A stretch of DNA of 64,000 bases from Chromatiales bacterium (lineage in GTDB: Bacteria; Pseudomonadota; Gammaproteobacteria; Chromatiales; Chromatiaceae): contig JANQRK010000057.1 in the NCBI GenBank assembly GCA_028284585.1, positions 1-64,000 of the forward strand. Direction: 5' to 3'. Below, piece by piece: positions 37,092 to 46,049 of the stretch. A program made the position numbers and the translations under genes. The notes beneath the pieces were generated by a model. The model searched no databases. It was not told where the DNA came from and saw only the letters and a list, made by a program, of their open reading frames with translations. The first letter of the stretch is position 1, and every line of letters starts with the position of its first letter.

Positions 37092-37817
37092 TCAGAAAGG
37101 GAACAACGCAGAAATGAAAAACTTCGCCAACCAGCCCATGCTGGCGGCCTTGGCCACCTGACCGTCACCAACGTAGACCAGGGTTGCATCGGCGATCCGT
37201 GTCGAATCGATCCGGTTGCTGGTATCGATGTCCTCGGGTCGGACGATACCTGCGACCCGGATATACTCGTTGCCGCCAGTCATCGAGATACGCTTTTCAC
37301 CCCGCACCTTCAAATAACCATTGGGCAGCACATCGGTCACCATTACCGAGATCGAACCGCTGAATTCGTTGTTCTGGGTGTTGTCCGCGTCACCCGAGAA
37401 GTCCGTCGACGAGCCGAGGCTCTGACTCAAATTGTACGAACCGGACTGGCCTGGGAGGCCGAAACTCAAGCCGCGACCAAACAGTGTCGGTGCGGTAACG
37501 CTGGTTTCGGTATCGCGTGACACACTCGCACTATTGGTATGCGAAGCCTCGGTGTCTTCGACCAGATTGACCAAAAGGATGTCGCCGACCCGACGGGCGC
37601 GCACGTTCTCGAACCAGCTACGCTCGAACCCAGCTTGGTAGATGGCCCCGTTGCCGCTCGGTACCGGCGGCAAGTCCGCGGGCGCCACCGCGGAGAAGTC
37701 GGGATCGCGCTTGGGTGTCGAGTTACACCCAGCGAGCACCGCGCAAGCAAAGACACACAGCGCCAGGCTGCGTAACCAGCGACGACCATGACGGCAGTGA
37801 GTCCCAGTTGGCATCAT
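37092..37817 (-). CDS. flgH: Flagellar L-ring lipoprotein FlgH
   Basis: FlgH forms the outer-membrane L ring around the rod. The ~241-residue protein has a lipoprotein signal ending in the lipobox LAGC, then the FlgH body with VGDILLVNLVEDTEASHTNSA and the C-terminal NEYIRVAGIVRPEDIDTSNR block. ATG 37817 is five bases after AGGAAG; a GTG at 37823 would give two more residues. Outer-membrane placement is inferred from the lipobox with Asn at +2. It follows flgG after a short gap. Confidence 0.94.
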   Translation of the reverse strand: MMPTGTHCRHGRRWLRSLALCVFACAVLAGCNSTPKRDPDFSAVAPADLPPVPSGNGAIYQAGFERSWFENVRARRVGDILLVNLVEDTEASHTNSASVSRDTETSVTAPTLFGRGLSFGLPGQSGSYNLSQSLGSSTDFSGDADNTQNNEFSGSISVMVTDVLPNGYLKVRGEKRISMTGGNEYIRVAGIVRPEDIDTSNRIDSTRIADATLVYVGDGQVAKAASMGWLAKFFISALFPF

Positions 37818-37847
37818 AATCACTTCCTCTCAGCCCAGTTGTCAGCG

Positions 37848-38633
37848 TTAGAGCTGTTGACCGATGTAGGCGAGCATGTCGTCGGTGGTCGAAATTGCCT
37901 TGCTGTTCATTTCATAAGCGCGCTGGGTCTCGATCATATTGACCAGCTCTTCGACGACATTGACATTCGAGCTCTCGAGCGAGCCCTGGATCAGGGTCCC
38001 GGCGCCATTGGTCCCCGGGGTGTCGACCTGGGGCGTGCCACTGGCCAAAGTCTCGCGGTACAGGTTGTCACCGATCGCCTCGAGACCCGTCGGATTGATG
38101 AACTGGGCGAGCGTGATATTGCCGATCTGACTGGGCGCGCTGTCGCCGGCAACCAAGGCCGACACCGTGCCATCAGAGCCAACGGTGACCGACAGCGTAT
38201 TGGCCGGGACAGTAATCGCCGGGTCCAGCAGATAGCCGTTCTGGGTAACCAACTGACCGCTCGAGTCCATTCCGAAGGCCCCGTCGCGGGTGTAGGCGAT
38301 GCTGCCGTCGGGGTGGGTAATCTGGAAGAAGCCCGAGCCCTGAACCGCGATATCGAAGCTGTTGTTGGTCTGAACGATGTTGCCTTGGGTGTGCAGTTTC
38401 TGGGTCGCCACGGTGCGCACGCCGGTACCCAGGTACAGGCCGGATGGCAGGGTGGTGTCCTCGGTCGAGTTGGCCCCGGCCTGACGTACGTTCTGATAGA
38501 TTAGGTCTTCGAACACCGCACGGTCGCGTTTGAAACCGGTGGTGTTCACATTGGCCAAGTTGTTGGAGATGACCGCCATGCGTGTCTGCTCGGCATCCAA
38601 CCCAGTCTTAGCAATCCATAATGCGGGATACAT
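37848..38633 (-). CDS. flgG: Flagellar distal rod protein FlgG
   Basis: The 261-residue FlgG polymerises into the distal rod. The N-terminus [20 protein letters not shown] contains the rod motif, followed by [21 protein letters not shown]. The C-terminus [20 protein letters not shown] is the conserved coiled coil shared by axial proteins. Its length matches E. coli FlgG (260). It is separated from flgF by ~100 bp, so a secondary promoter is possible, though none was identified. Confidence 0.96.
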   Translation of the reverse strand: MYPALWIAKTGLDAEQTRMAVISNNLANVNTTGFKRDRAVFEDLIYQNVRQAGANSTEDTTLPSGLYLGTGVRTVATQKLHTQGNIVQTNNSFDIAVQGSGFFQITHPDGSIAYTRDGAFGMDSSGQLVTQNGYLLDPAITVPANTLSVTVGSDGTVSALVAGDSAPSQIGNITLAQFINPTGLEAIGDNLYRETLASGTPQVDTPGTNGAGTLIQGSLESSNVNVVEELVNMIETQRAYEMNSKAISTTDDMLAYIGQQL

Positions 38634-38737
38634 AAAATCAGCCTCTCGTTGTTCCGTGTCGCGGTGCCGGGCGTATCGACCCTGCGCCCTTAGTTGAGTG
38701 TGCTAGTCCGAATACGAAGCAAGACACCTGCCAAGCC

Positions 38738-39478
38738 CTAGATCGGCCGCACGATGCTGGCCGCGGCCTCAGCGCCTTCCTCGGCACTTTTCATCATCTT
38801 TACTTGTAATTCGAAACGGCGTGAAAGCTCGATCATGTCGACCAGTTCGTTGACTACATTGACGTTGCTGGCCAGTAACGCACCCGAGACCACGCGCTGG
38901 TTGGCATCGGCCTGCGCGACCTCACCGTCAGGCAATCGAAACAGGCCGTCGTCGCCCTTTTTTATGCGGTCGTACTGCGGTGCGACCAGCTTGATCCGAT
39001 CCACTACCGCAAGCTGATCACCGGCCGCACCGAGCGGCCGGATCGACACGGTGCCGTCGACGCCGATGTCGATCTTCTCGAACGGCGGCAGTGCAATCGG
39101 CCCGCCATTGCCGATTACCGGCAAGTCGTTGCCGGCCACCAGCAGGCCGTTTTCGTCTACCCGCAAGTCGCCCCGCCGACTGTAGGCCTCGCCACCGTCA
39201 CGTGCCTGCAAGGCCAGCCAACCACCGCCCTTGACGGCGATGTCGAGATCGCGGCCGGTGTACTGCACCGCAGCCTTCGAAAAATCGGTCGCCGGCTTCT
39301 CATCGAGTGCGAACACCCGCGTGGGGTGACCACTGCCGAACGCCGGCATACTGCGAAACTGATTCAGGTCTGACAGAAAGCCGGTCGTATTGGCATTCGC
39401 CAGATTGTTGTTGACGTTGGCTTGGGCGATGAGCGTCTCTTTGGCGCCGCTCATCGCGACATACAGCATGCGGTCCAT
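38738..39478 (-). CDS. flgF: Flagellar proximal rod protein FlgF
   Basis: The 246-residue FlgF forms part of the proximal rod. It begins MDRMLYVAMSGAKETLIAQA and has NNLANANTTGFLSDLNQFRS, a variant of the axial-protein motif. It ends with VNELVDMIELSRRFELQVKMM, the C-terminal helix. It lies between flgE and flgG in the expected order. Length and both terminal motifs agree with the family. Confidence 0.94.
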   Translation of the reverse strand: MDRMLYVAMSGAKETLIAQANVNNNLANANTTGFLSDLNQFRSMPAFGSGHPTRVFALDEKPATDFSKAAVQYTGRDLDIAVKGGGWLALQARDGGEAYSRRGDLRVDENGLLVAGNDLPVIGNGGPIALPPFEKIDIGVDGTVSIRPLGAAGDQLAVVDRIKLVAPQYDRIKKGDDGLFRLPDGEVAQADANQRVVSGALLASNVNVVNELVDMIELSRRFELQVKMMKSAEEGAEAAASIVRPI

Positions 39479-39518
39479 GGGGTCTCCTCAAGCTCGCGAG
39501 TCAGTCGACGATCACCGC

Positions 39519-40739
39519 TTAGCGGATATTGATGATGGTCTGAGTGACCGAGTCAGCGGTGGATATGACCTCGGCATTCGCCTGGAAGGATCGCTGAGCA
39601 GTAATCAGATTGACCAACTGCGCCGCGATATCCACGTTCGAGGCCTCCAGTGCACCGGATTGAATCTGTCCAAAGCTCGATGTCGCCGCCTCTCCCAGCT
39701 GTGGTGTTCCCGAATCGAAGCTCTCGACCCAATTGGAATCACCGACCTGACGCAGCCCTTGTTCGTTGTTGAACTTGGCCATCGCCACCTTGCCCAGGGC
39801 CGACGACTGGCCATTGGTGTAACGCGCGAACGCCACTCCCTCGGCATCGATATCCAGCCCGGCCAACCGGCCCGACGTGAAACCATTCTGGGTTAGGTTG
39901 TTTACCGCGAAGGCCGAGCCGTACTGGGTGACATCGCTGAAGTCGAAATCGATGTTCATGTCGGCCGCACCCGTGGCCGGCGGGAAGGGGCCCACAGTCA
40001 CCGGGGCCGCCGGATTGGTCAAGGCTCCGTTGGCGTCGAAATCCAGCGTCTGTGGGGCGGACGTGGTGCCCGCAACGGACGTGTACTGTTCCCAACTATT
40101 GTTGGCGACCTTACGGAAGTACAGGGTCGCGGTATGGGCGATACCCAGCGAATCGTAGACCGTGGTCGAGGTCGACGAATTGTAGCTGGCCGGGTCGGTC
40201 TCGCTGAACGGCACCGCGGGGATCGCCTGCGAGGAATCCAGATTGACCGCCTGGGTCACCGCAGTCGTCGCCGTGGGCGCGTTCGGCACAGTGGGTAGTT
40301 GGAAGTCCTGCAGGGCACCGGTGTTAAACGTCGTGGCACCGCCCACCCCGGATACCGCCCCATAGATCTGCAAGCGGTCATTGCCGGCGTTCGTTACATA
40401 GCCGTCCCGATCCACGCTGTAGGCACCAGCACGAGTGAAGGCCTGGGTACCATCCGGCGCCTTGAGCACGAAGAAGCCCTGCCCACTGATCGCCAGATCT
40501 AAGTTGTTCGACGTGAAGTCGATCGTGCCTTGACTGAACTGTTGGGCTACGCGGCCAACGCGCGCACCCTGTCCGGACGCATTCGTGGTCGTATCCTGGA
40601 TCGCATTGGCATAGAGGTCGACGAACTCGGCGCGCGACTCTTTGAATCCATTGGTGGCCGAGTTGGCGATATTGTTTCCGGTGACCTCCAAGTCGGTAGA
40701 GGCCGCATTGAGTCCACTAAGAGCGATACGAAAAGGCAT
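39519..40739 (-). CDS. flgE: Flagellar hook protein FlgE
   Basis: The 406-residue FlgE builds the hook. The N-terminus MPFRIALSGLNAASTDLEVT with GNNIANSATNGFKESRAEFV and the C-terminal helix VDIAAQLVNLITAQRSFQAN are classical. The body contains DLAISGQGFFVLKAPDGTQ and the long variable hook domain rich in Thr/Ala/Asn. It starts 15 bp after flgD stops, the scaffold order used for hook assembly. Confidence 0.95.
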   Translation of the reverse strand: MPFRIALSGLNAASTDLEVTGNNIANSATNGFKESRAEFVDLYANAIQDTTTNASGQGARVGRVAQQFSQGTIDFTSNNLDLAISGQGFFVLKAPDGTQAFTRAGAYSVDRDGYVTNAGNDRLQIYGAVSGVGGATTFNTGALQDFQLPTVPNAPTATTAVTQAVNLDSSQAIPAVPFSETDPASYNSSTSTTVYDSLGIAHTATLYFRKVANNSWEQYTSVAGTTSAPQTLDFDANGALTNPAAPVTVGPFPPATGAADMNIDFDFSDVTQYGSAFAVNNLTQNGFTSGRLAGLDIDAEGVAFARYTNGQSSALGKVAMAKFNNEQGLRQVGDSNWVESFDSGTPQLGEAATSSFGQIQSGALEASNVDIAAQLVNLITAQRSFQANAEVISTADSVTQTIINIR

Positions 40740-40754
40740 GATGGCGTCTCCGAG

Positions 40755-41441
40755 TCAGAAGATCTGTTGTACGTTGTTGAATGAAACCGGGCCCAGGCCC
40801 GCAAGGTTTAGCGTGAGTCCATTGCTGCCGCTCAGATTGACGCTCTCTACCTGGGCGAACATCTGAGTCTGCAGGTCGAGCTGGCGGTCGTCCTGGATTG
40901 CCGAGACCCGGATGTTGTAGAGACCGGGCGGCGAAGGCTGGCCGGCATCATCTATGCCATCCCAGCTAAAATCCAAGGCGCCTGCTTGGGCCGCACCCAG
41001 TGGCATCTCGCGCACCAGGCGCCCGGCCTGGTCGGTGACCCGTACCATGACCTCTGGACTGCTTTGCTCCAGTTCGACCCGGCCACGCAGGGTCGAACCC
41101 GGCGTCAGATTGCCGGTATCGACCGGCGCCAGTACCTCGCGCCCGACCAGCGAACCTGCCTGGAGTGCCTGACCAGAAGTGATCGACGCGGCCAGGGTTT
41201 CGAAATTTTGGTTGAGTTGCTCGAGCCCGGTAACCGACCCGAACTGAGCGACCTGGGACAGGAAGTCACCGTTCTCCATGGGTTTGAACGGGTCCTGGTT
41301 GTTGAGCTGGGTGACCATCAGCTTGAGAAAATCGTTGAGGCCGAGCTCATCGGCCTTGTTGGTGCCCCGGTTGGACGACGCCTGGCTCGTCGACAGTCCA
41401 AGGCCTTCGAAAGGATTCTCCTGCGTACCGATGTTACTCAT
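40755..41441 (-). CDS. flgD: Flagellar hook assembly scaffold FlgD
   Basis: The 228-residue FlgD caps and guides hook polymerisation, after which it is displaced. The N-terminal part has the family block ELGLNDFLKLMVTQLNNQDPFKPMENGDFLSQ, and the C-terminal part has a Tudor-like plus FN3-like domain with DFSWDGIDDAGQPSPPGLYNIRV. It is 6 bp from flgC and upstream of flgE. Confidence 0.95.
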   Translation of the reverse strand: MSNIGTQENPFEGLGLSTSQASSNRGTNKADELGLNDFLKLMVTQLNNQDPFKPMENGDFLSQVAQFGSVTGLEQLNQNFETLAASITSGQALQAGSLVGREVLAPVDTGNLTPGSTLRGRVELEQSSPEVMVRVTDQAGRLVREMPLGAAQAGALDFSWDGIDDAGQPSPPGLYNIRVSAIQDDRQLDLQTQMFAQVESVNLSGSNGLTLNLAGLGPVSFNNVQQIF

Positions 41442-41447
41442 TGCACC

Positions 41448-41861
41448 TTACCTCCCGAGGTTGATCGTGGCGGTCAACATCTGCCGAGTGGCATTCACCA
41501 ACTCGACATTGTTTTGATAGGCGCGCGAGGCGGAGATCATGTTCGCCATCTCCTCGACGACATTGACGTTCGGCCGATAGATGTAGCCATCGGCATCGGC
41601 CAAGGCGTGATCCGGGGCGTATTCGCGGGTCAATGGCGCCGGGCTCTCGACCACCCCGGCCATGTGCACACCGGTCGCCGGGTTGCCTGGATTGGCACGA
41701 TCGAACACGGCCTTGAAGACTGGCTGCCGCGATCGATAGGTGTCGCCGATGCTGCTGGAAACGGCATCGACATTGGCCAAATTACTGGCCACCAGATTCA
41801 TACGCAGGTTCTGCGCATTCATACCAGAACCCGCGATGTCGAAAATCTTGAAACTACTCAT
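41448..41861 (-). CDS. flgC: Flagellar proximal rod protein FlgC
   Basis: The 137-residue FlgC makes up part of the proximal rod. The N-terminus SFKIFDIAGSGMNAQNLRMN is typical and leads to VASNLANVDAVSSSIGDTYR. The C-terminus VNVVEEMANMISASRAYQNN is the axial coiled coil. Its start overlaps the flgB stop (TAATG), showing coupled translation of the two rod genes. Confidence 0.95.
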   Translation of the reverse strand: MSSFKIFDIAGSGMNAQNLRMNLVASNLANVDAVSSSIGDTYRSRQPVFKAVFDRANPGNPATGVHMAGVVESPAPLTREYAPDHALADADGYIYRPNVNVVEEMANMISASRAYQNNVELVNATRQMLTATINLGR

Positions 41862-42253
41862 TAGCCTGTACCCTTGATTGCCCGCTTCAGGCCCTTCACC
41901 GTGCCGTCGATAAAGCGCAGGCTCGCTTGGTAGCGCATCGCGTTGGCACTGAACTCGGTTTGCTCGCGTTCGGCTTCGACGGTGTTGCCGTCCAATGAGG
42001 CCTGCTGTGGGATGCGATAGGCCATCTGCGTCGATGCCACGATCCCGTGCGAATTCTGTATATGGCCAGGGCGCGTGGCAGCGAGGCGAACCGAGTGCTG
42101 GATCTGGCCACGCAGCATGGCCTGGAAGTCGAAGTCGCGCGCCTTGTAGCCCGGCGTGTCTGCATTCGCCAGATTGGCGGCCAGCACCTCAGAACGCCGC
42201 GAACCCAGGCGCAGTGCTTGCTCGTGAATACCGAATACCTTGTCGAAGAGCAT
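41861..42253 (-). CDS. flgB: Flagellar proximal rod protein FlgB
   Basis: The 130-residue protein, counting from ATG 42253, has the FlgB start MLFDKVFGIHEQALRLGSRR and the motif ANLANADTPGYKARDFDF, ending with the helical AMRYQASLRFIDGTVKGLK. The frame is open further upstream to 42331, but the extra 26 codons lack family similarity. It is the first gene of the minus-strand flagellar set and divergent from flgA. Confidence 0.94.
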   Translation of the reverse strand: MLFDKVFGIHEQALRLGSRRSEVLAANLANADTPGYKARDFDFQAMLRGQIQHSVRLAATRPGHIQNSHGIVASTQMAYRIPQQASLDGNTVEAEREQTEFSANAMRYQASLRFIDGTVKGLKRAIKGTG

Positions 42254-42395
42254 ATTGGGGACCCAATTCAGTCGTTCTCGACAGGTATCGAGCAGAACCC
42301 ATGCCAAACCGATGAGGGTCAAAGAAATCAAGCACTTGACGCCTGCCCGTCAAGGCCGATTCATGTCTCGCGGCAAGGGTTTGCCGGAGCGAGCG

Positions 42396-42409
42396 GCAAA
42401 CCACCGTCC
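42396..42409 (-). promoter_or_regulatory. Candidate sigma-54 type element upstream of flgB
   Basis: On the minus strand GGACGGTGGTTTGC keeps the invariant GG-N10-GC spacing of a -24/-12 promoter, though the -24 box GGACG differs from the GGCAC consensus. It lies ~140 bp upstream of the flgB ATG. The match is partial and its function is inferred only. Confidence 0.3.
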
Positions 42410-42499
42410 GCCACCCGGGAAGCTCATTCACGCCAAGGGCTCGGCCGGACGATACGGCCGCCGGGGATTGACCCAGCCCGAAGGCACGGCCGACCCACG

Positions 42500-42515
42500 C
42501 GGCACGAACATTGCC
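42500..42515 (+). promoter_or_regulatory. Candidate sigma-54 promoter upstream of flgA
   Basis: CGGCACGAACATTGCC contains GGCAC-N5-TTGC, an exact core -24/-12 match with GG and GC ten bases apart. The predicted start of transcription (~12 bases downstream) falls at about 42526, only a few bases from the flgA ATG at 42529. The mRNA would be almost leaderless, which weakens the call. Confidence 0.4.
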
Positions 42516-42528
42516 AGAGCACAAGGTG

Positions 42529-43239
42529 ATGGGAATAAATCGACGAAAAATCGGCACCCTGGGTCTGCTGTTGATCCTCTCCTGTAAACCGGTCGTCGGT
42601 GATGAGCAGCTCAGCGAATCACATGACGTCATCCGCGCCGCGGTCGAGCAACATGCACTCGCCCAAGTCGACGACTGGGTGGGTCGCGCCGAGGTATCTG
42701 TGGGTAGACTCGATAGTCGCCTGCGTCTCGCACGCTGCGACCGGGCGCTGGAGACCTACGACTCCCCCAATGCCCTGAGCGGCGGACGCGGTGTCGTGGG
42801 AGTGCGCTGCACCGGCAGCAGCCCATGGAAGCTCTATGTGCCTGTGCAAATCGCCACCTTCGACCAGGTCGTGGTGAGCCGCCGCCCCTTAGTGCGCGGT
42901 CAGGTAGTCAATGCAAATGACCTCATAGTCAAGGAGAAGGACACCTCCGGTCTGCATAAGCCCTATTACTCAGATGTCGCCGATGTCGTTGGTCTGCGCA
43001 GCAAACGCGCCATCGATCGTGGCACGACGCTGCACGCTGGGCTGCTGAAACGCGCCCGACTGGTCAAACGCGGCAGCCGCGTCGAGATCGTCGCGCGACT
43101 CAACGGGCTGGACGTACGGATGCGGGGTGAGGCCCTGTCCGATGGTGGGCGCGGCGATCGCATCCGGGTCAAGAACCTCAGCTCGGGCCGGGTGATCACC
43201 GGCACCATAGCCGCGAGCGGCCTGGTGCAGGTAGACTGA
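42529..43239 (+). CDS. flgA: Flagellar basal body P-ring formation protein FlgA
   Basis: FlgA is the periplasmic chaperone for P-ring (FlgI) assembly. The ~236-residue protein has a signal sequence (KIGTLGLLLILSCKPVVG), then an SAF-like domain with VVSRRPLVRGQVVNANDLIV and LKRARLVKRGSRVEIVARLN, ending at IRVKNLSSGRVITGTIAASG, the usual FlgA signature. ATG 42529 is preferred because the signal peptide follows directly; an ORF start at 42511 has no such fit. It is divergent from flgB and precedes flgM. Confidence 0.93.
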   Translation: MGINRRKIGTLGLLLILSCKPVVGDEQLSESHDVIRAAVEQHALAQVDDWVGRAEVSVGRLDSRLRLARCDRALETYDSPNALSGGRGVVGVRCTGSSPWKLYVPVQIATFDQVVVSRRPLVRGQVVNANDLIVKEKDTSGLHKPYYSDVADVVGLRSKRAIDRGTTLHAGLLKRARLVKRGSRVEIVARLNGLDVRMRGEALSDGGRGDRIRVKNLSSGRVITGTIAASGLVQVD

Positions 43240-43312
43240 ATGGGATCAGACCTTGCGAGAACCGGCCCCTTCCGGGTATTTCGGAATAAACTTCACCACT
43301 TACGTGGGCTGT

Positions 43313-43339
43313 TAAAGTCCGTCAAAAGTCGGACGATAC
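43313..43339 (+). promoter_or_regulatory. Sigma-28 (FliA)-type promoter of flgM
   Basis: TAAAGTCC, 11 spacer bases and GACGATAC match the TAAAGTTT-N11-GCCGATAA pattern in spacing and in most core positions. It ends ~36 bp before the flgM ATG. A FliA promoter on flgM would give the usual negative feedback, since FlgM is the anti-sigma factor of FliA. Confidence 0.7.
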
Positions 43340-43375
43340 AGGGGGCAACATAGAGAAAGAAGGTGTGACCATATT

Positions 43376-43702
43376 ATGGGCATCGAAATTAGTGCCAACA
43401 GCAATCGTCCGACGCAAGGAGCGCTCGAGTCCAACCAGTCTACGACGGCCACTCCGACCTCGCAGACTGTGCATCGTGGTGGCAACCAAGGTGGCGGCTC
43501 GCCGAGCGGCGATCAGTTCCTACTATCGAACCAGGCGTCGCAATTGCACGCCCTGGAAGCAGAAATCGCCAAGCTCCCGGTGGTCGATACACAACGTGTT
43601 CAGGACGTGCAGCGAACCGTCGCAACTGGGTCTCTTCAGATCGAGCCGGCGCGTGTCGCCGACAAGCTGCTGACCTTTGAGGCCGGACTGGGTAAGGCGT
43701 AA
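43376..43702 (+). CDS. flgM: Anti-sigma-28 factor FlgM
   Basis: The 108-residue FlgM binds FliA and holds back late flagellar transcription until it is exported through the completed hook-basal body. The N-terminal ~50 residues are Ser/Thr/Gly/Gln-rich and disordered. The C-terminal part has LHALEAEIAKLPVVDTQRVQDV and ARVADKLLTFE, the FliA-binding helices. It lies between flgA and flgN with its own candidate sigma-28 promoter. Length is typical (~95-110). Confidence 0.9.
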   Translation: MGIEISANSNRPTQGALESNQSTTATPTSQTVHRGGNQGGGSPSGDQFLLSNQASQLHALEAEIAKLPVVDTQRVQDVQRTVATGSLQIEPARVADKLLTFEAGLGKA

Positions 43703-43707
43703 CCACT

Positions 43708-44187
43708 GTGCAATCCGAGCAGCTGATTACGGCATTCACTGCGACGGTGCAGGCCAGCCTGCACAGCCTCCAGTCCCTCGAGTCGGTGTTGCTCGATGAG
43801 CAGACTGCGCTAGTCGGTAAGGACCCGCAGCGGCTCGAGGACATTGTGCGCCGCAAGCTCGCACTGTTGCAGCAGCTCGAACCCAGCGTCCAGGCGCGCG
43901 ACCGCCTGCAGGAAACCGCTGATCTGCCAGCGGGCGACGCGGGCAGCGACAGGCTGGTCGAAATGCTGAATCGGGACACGCTGAGCAGCGCCTGGCAGAA
44001 ACTCAAATCCCTGGCCCAGCGCGTCGTCGAACTCAACGATCACAATGGCCGTCTCACGCGACAAAGTCAGCGGACCACGCGCGAAGCGCTGGCCATCCTC
44101 ACCGGCCGGCCGGTTGCGGAGGACACCTACAGTACGCTTCGCCGTAAAACCGGCGGCACGACACGCTGCTCGCTCGGGCGGGTATAG
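43708..44187 (+). CDS. flgN: Flagellar export chaperone FlgN
   Basis: The 159-residue, mostly helical protein fits FlgN, the chaperone for FlgK and FlgL. It has heptad-rich segments ASLHSLQSLESVLLDEQTAL and LEDIVRRKLALLQQLEPSVQ, then a C-terminal part with LNDHNGRLTRQSQRTTREAL. It starts from GTG 43708, 5 bp after flgM, as in the usual flgMN pair. Sequence conservation in the family is low, so the call rests on size, helicity and context. Confidence 0.86.
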   Translation: MQSEQLITAFTATVQASLHSLQSLESVLLDEQTALVGKDPQRLEDIVRRKLALLQQLEPSVQARDRLQETADLPAGDAGSDRLVEMLNRDTLSSAWQKLKSLAQRVVELNDHNGRLTRQSQRTTREALAILTGRPVAEDTYSTLRRKTGGTTRCSLGRV

Positions 44188-44264
44188 CCCCCAGCCTGCC
44201 AGCGCACTCGATCCACGAGTGCCAAAGGACTCCAATAGCAACACGCTTGATGCCACTGCACTAA

Positions 44265-46049
44265 GTGCTGCATCATATGAATCTACTCATGGTGCTATCC
44301 GGTGGCACCTCGCAAGGAAGATTTTCCTGCGCCAATCGCAAGGGACTTGAATCGTCGGTGGAGCATCTACTGGATTCTTGCACTAGCGCCGGTCGGCGCA
44401 CAAATGGCCACACAGCGTCATGCGTTGCGATGGTGTTGGCATTCTGCCTTGCGCTACTGTCTCTGAGCGTCCCACTCAAGGCCGATCCCGCACAGGAATG
44501 GTTGTACACCGTTCGGCCGGGCGACAATCTCTGGGATATCACTGAGGCACACCTCACTCACCTTCGCTATGTCGAGAAGCTTCAGGCATTAAACGCCATC
44601 GAGGATCCGCACTACATCCCGCCGGGCACACGTCTACGTATTCCGCTGGACTGGGTGCGCCTGGAGATCGCCGATGCAGAGGTCGTTGCGGTGCATGGCC
44701 AGGTCAGCGCCATGCGACGCGGCCACCAAATACCTGAGCCAGTCACCGAACGCCATCGCTTGCGCATGGGTGATACGCTGGCAACAGGTCCAGACGGGAG
44801 TGCAACGGTCGAGTTCGGAGACGGTTCACGAATGCTGGTCGAGCCGGATAGCCAGGTAACTTTCGACCTGCTCCAGGCCTATGGCAAATCCGGCTTCGTC
44901 GACACCCGGGTAAGGCTGAAGTCCGGGCGCACCGAGCACCGCGCGCGGCCTCGCGGGCCCGGCCCGCGCTACGAGATCATAACCCCCGCGGCGATCACTG
45001 CCGTTCGCGGCACCCGCTACCGCGTTGGCTCGGCAGAAGACGGCACAACGGCCTCGGCGGAGGTCCTGGAGGGACGGATCAATCTGGCCACCGAACAGTC
45101 CGCACGCTCGATCAAAGACGGTTTCGGGGTAGTCGCCAGGCGCGGTGCACCACTCCCCAAACCCCGTCCCCTGCTACCCGCGCCCGATCTGCCCGACGAT
45201 CTAGGGATCTATCGTAGAGTTCCCTTCAACCTGACTCTGGTCGCGGTCCCCGGGGCAACCGCTTATCGGATACAGGTTGCACCCAGCGAGCGCTTTCAAA
45301 CCTTACTCGTGGATCAGGTCTCGCAGTCAACGAAAGTCCTGGACATGCATCTGCCCGATGGCGAATTCGTGCTGCGTCTGCGTGGCATCGACGACGAGGG
45401 GCTGGAGGGCAAAGATGCCGTGACCAAGGTGACGGTGGACGCCCGACCCGAACCGCCGATCGCAATCGAGCCCTCGGACGCTCGGGTCCTCTCGCCCGGT
45501 GAAGTCACTCTGCGCTGGTCGGAACCCACTGGCGCCGCGAGCTACCGCGTACAAGTCGCCAATGACCCGTCGTTTGTCTCGCTGGTCGTCGACGAGCCCG
45601 CCTGGGGCGACACCAATTTTGCTTTTTCCGCCGACCTCCCGCCGGCTACCTATTACTGGCGGCTTGCCACAATCGATAGCCAAGGTGAGCAGGGCCCGTT
45701 TGGCGATCATCAGCGCTTCAAGCGCCTCGCCGAGGCACCGGCCGTAGAACCCCCCAACGTCGACGAAGATTTCGTGAGCTTCCGCTGGATGGCCGCGCGC
45801 CCGAACGACCGCTATGAGCTGCAAGTGGCCAAAGACCCCGGATTTGAAGACCCGGTCGCCAGTGTCATAGTCGACGAGCCGAGTTACCGCATACCCAGAC
45901 CGCCAGCAGGCATTTACTTCCTGCGCGTGCGGACCATCGATTCCGACGGCGACGCCGGCCCCTTCGCCACTACCCAGCGTCTGAACGTACCACCGTCGAG
46001 CTATTGGCCGCTGCTGGTACCGCCCCTCTTCATGCTATTGGTGATTTGA
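44265..46049 (+). CDS. LysM and FecR-domain cell-envelope protein
   Basis: The protein of up to 594 residues has a hydrophobic signal segment (~56-73), a LysM domain (YTVRPGDNLWDI, ~80-125), a FecR-type domain (GDTLATGPDGSATVEFGDGS and TAVRGTRYRVG, ~165-265), and three fibronectin-like modules (~305-580, for example VTLRWSEPTGAASYRVQVAND). It should bind peptidoglycan in the periplasm. The start is uncertain: GTG 44265 puts ~50 residues before the signal segment, and later starts (GTG 44358, ATG 44430) would be more natural. Its stop overlaps the TTG start of the CHASE2 gene, indicating a coupled sensor unit. Confidence 0.8.
   Translation: MLHHMNLLMVLSGGTSQGRFSCANRKGLESSVEHLLDSCTSAGRRTNGHTASCVAMVLAFCLALLSLSVPLKADPAQEWLYTVRPGDNLWDITEAHLTHLRYVEKLQALNAIEDPHYIPPGTRLRIPLDWVRLEIADAEVVAVHGQVSAMRRGHQIPEPVTERHRLRMGDTLATGPDGSATVEFGDGSRMLVEPDSQVTFDLLQAYGKSGFVDTRVRLKSGRTEHRARPRGPGPRYEIITPAAITAVRGTRYRVGSAEDGTTASAEVLEGRINLATEQSARSIKDGFGVVARRGAPLPKPRPLLPAPDLPDDLGIYRRVPFNLTLVAVPGATAYRIQVAPSERFQTLLVDQVSQSTKVLDMHLPDGEFVLRLRGIDDEGLEGKDAVTKVTVDARPEPPIAIEPSDARVLSPGEVTLRWSEPTGAASYRVQVANDPSFVSLVVDEPAWGDTNFAFSADLPPATYYWRLATIDSQGEQGPFGDHQRFKRLAEAPAVEPPNVDEDFVSFRWMAARPNDRYELQVAKDPGFEDPVASVIVDEPSYRIPRPPAGIYFLRVRTIDSDGDAGPFATTQRLNVPPSSYWPLLVPPLFMLLVI

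Noticed and set aside
36210-37520. Plus-strand ORF of 436 codons opposite flgI and flgH
   Set aside because: Shadow of the flagellar genes; no conserved motif and no ribosome binding site.
40986-41864. Plus-strand ORF of 292 codons opposite flgD and flgC
   Set aside because: Antisense translation of flagellar genes with no recognisable fold.
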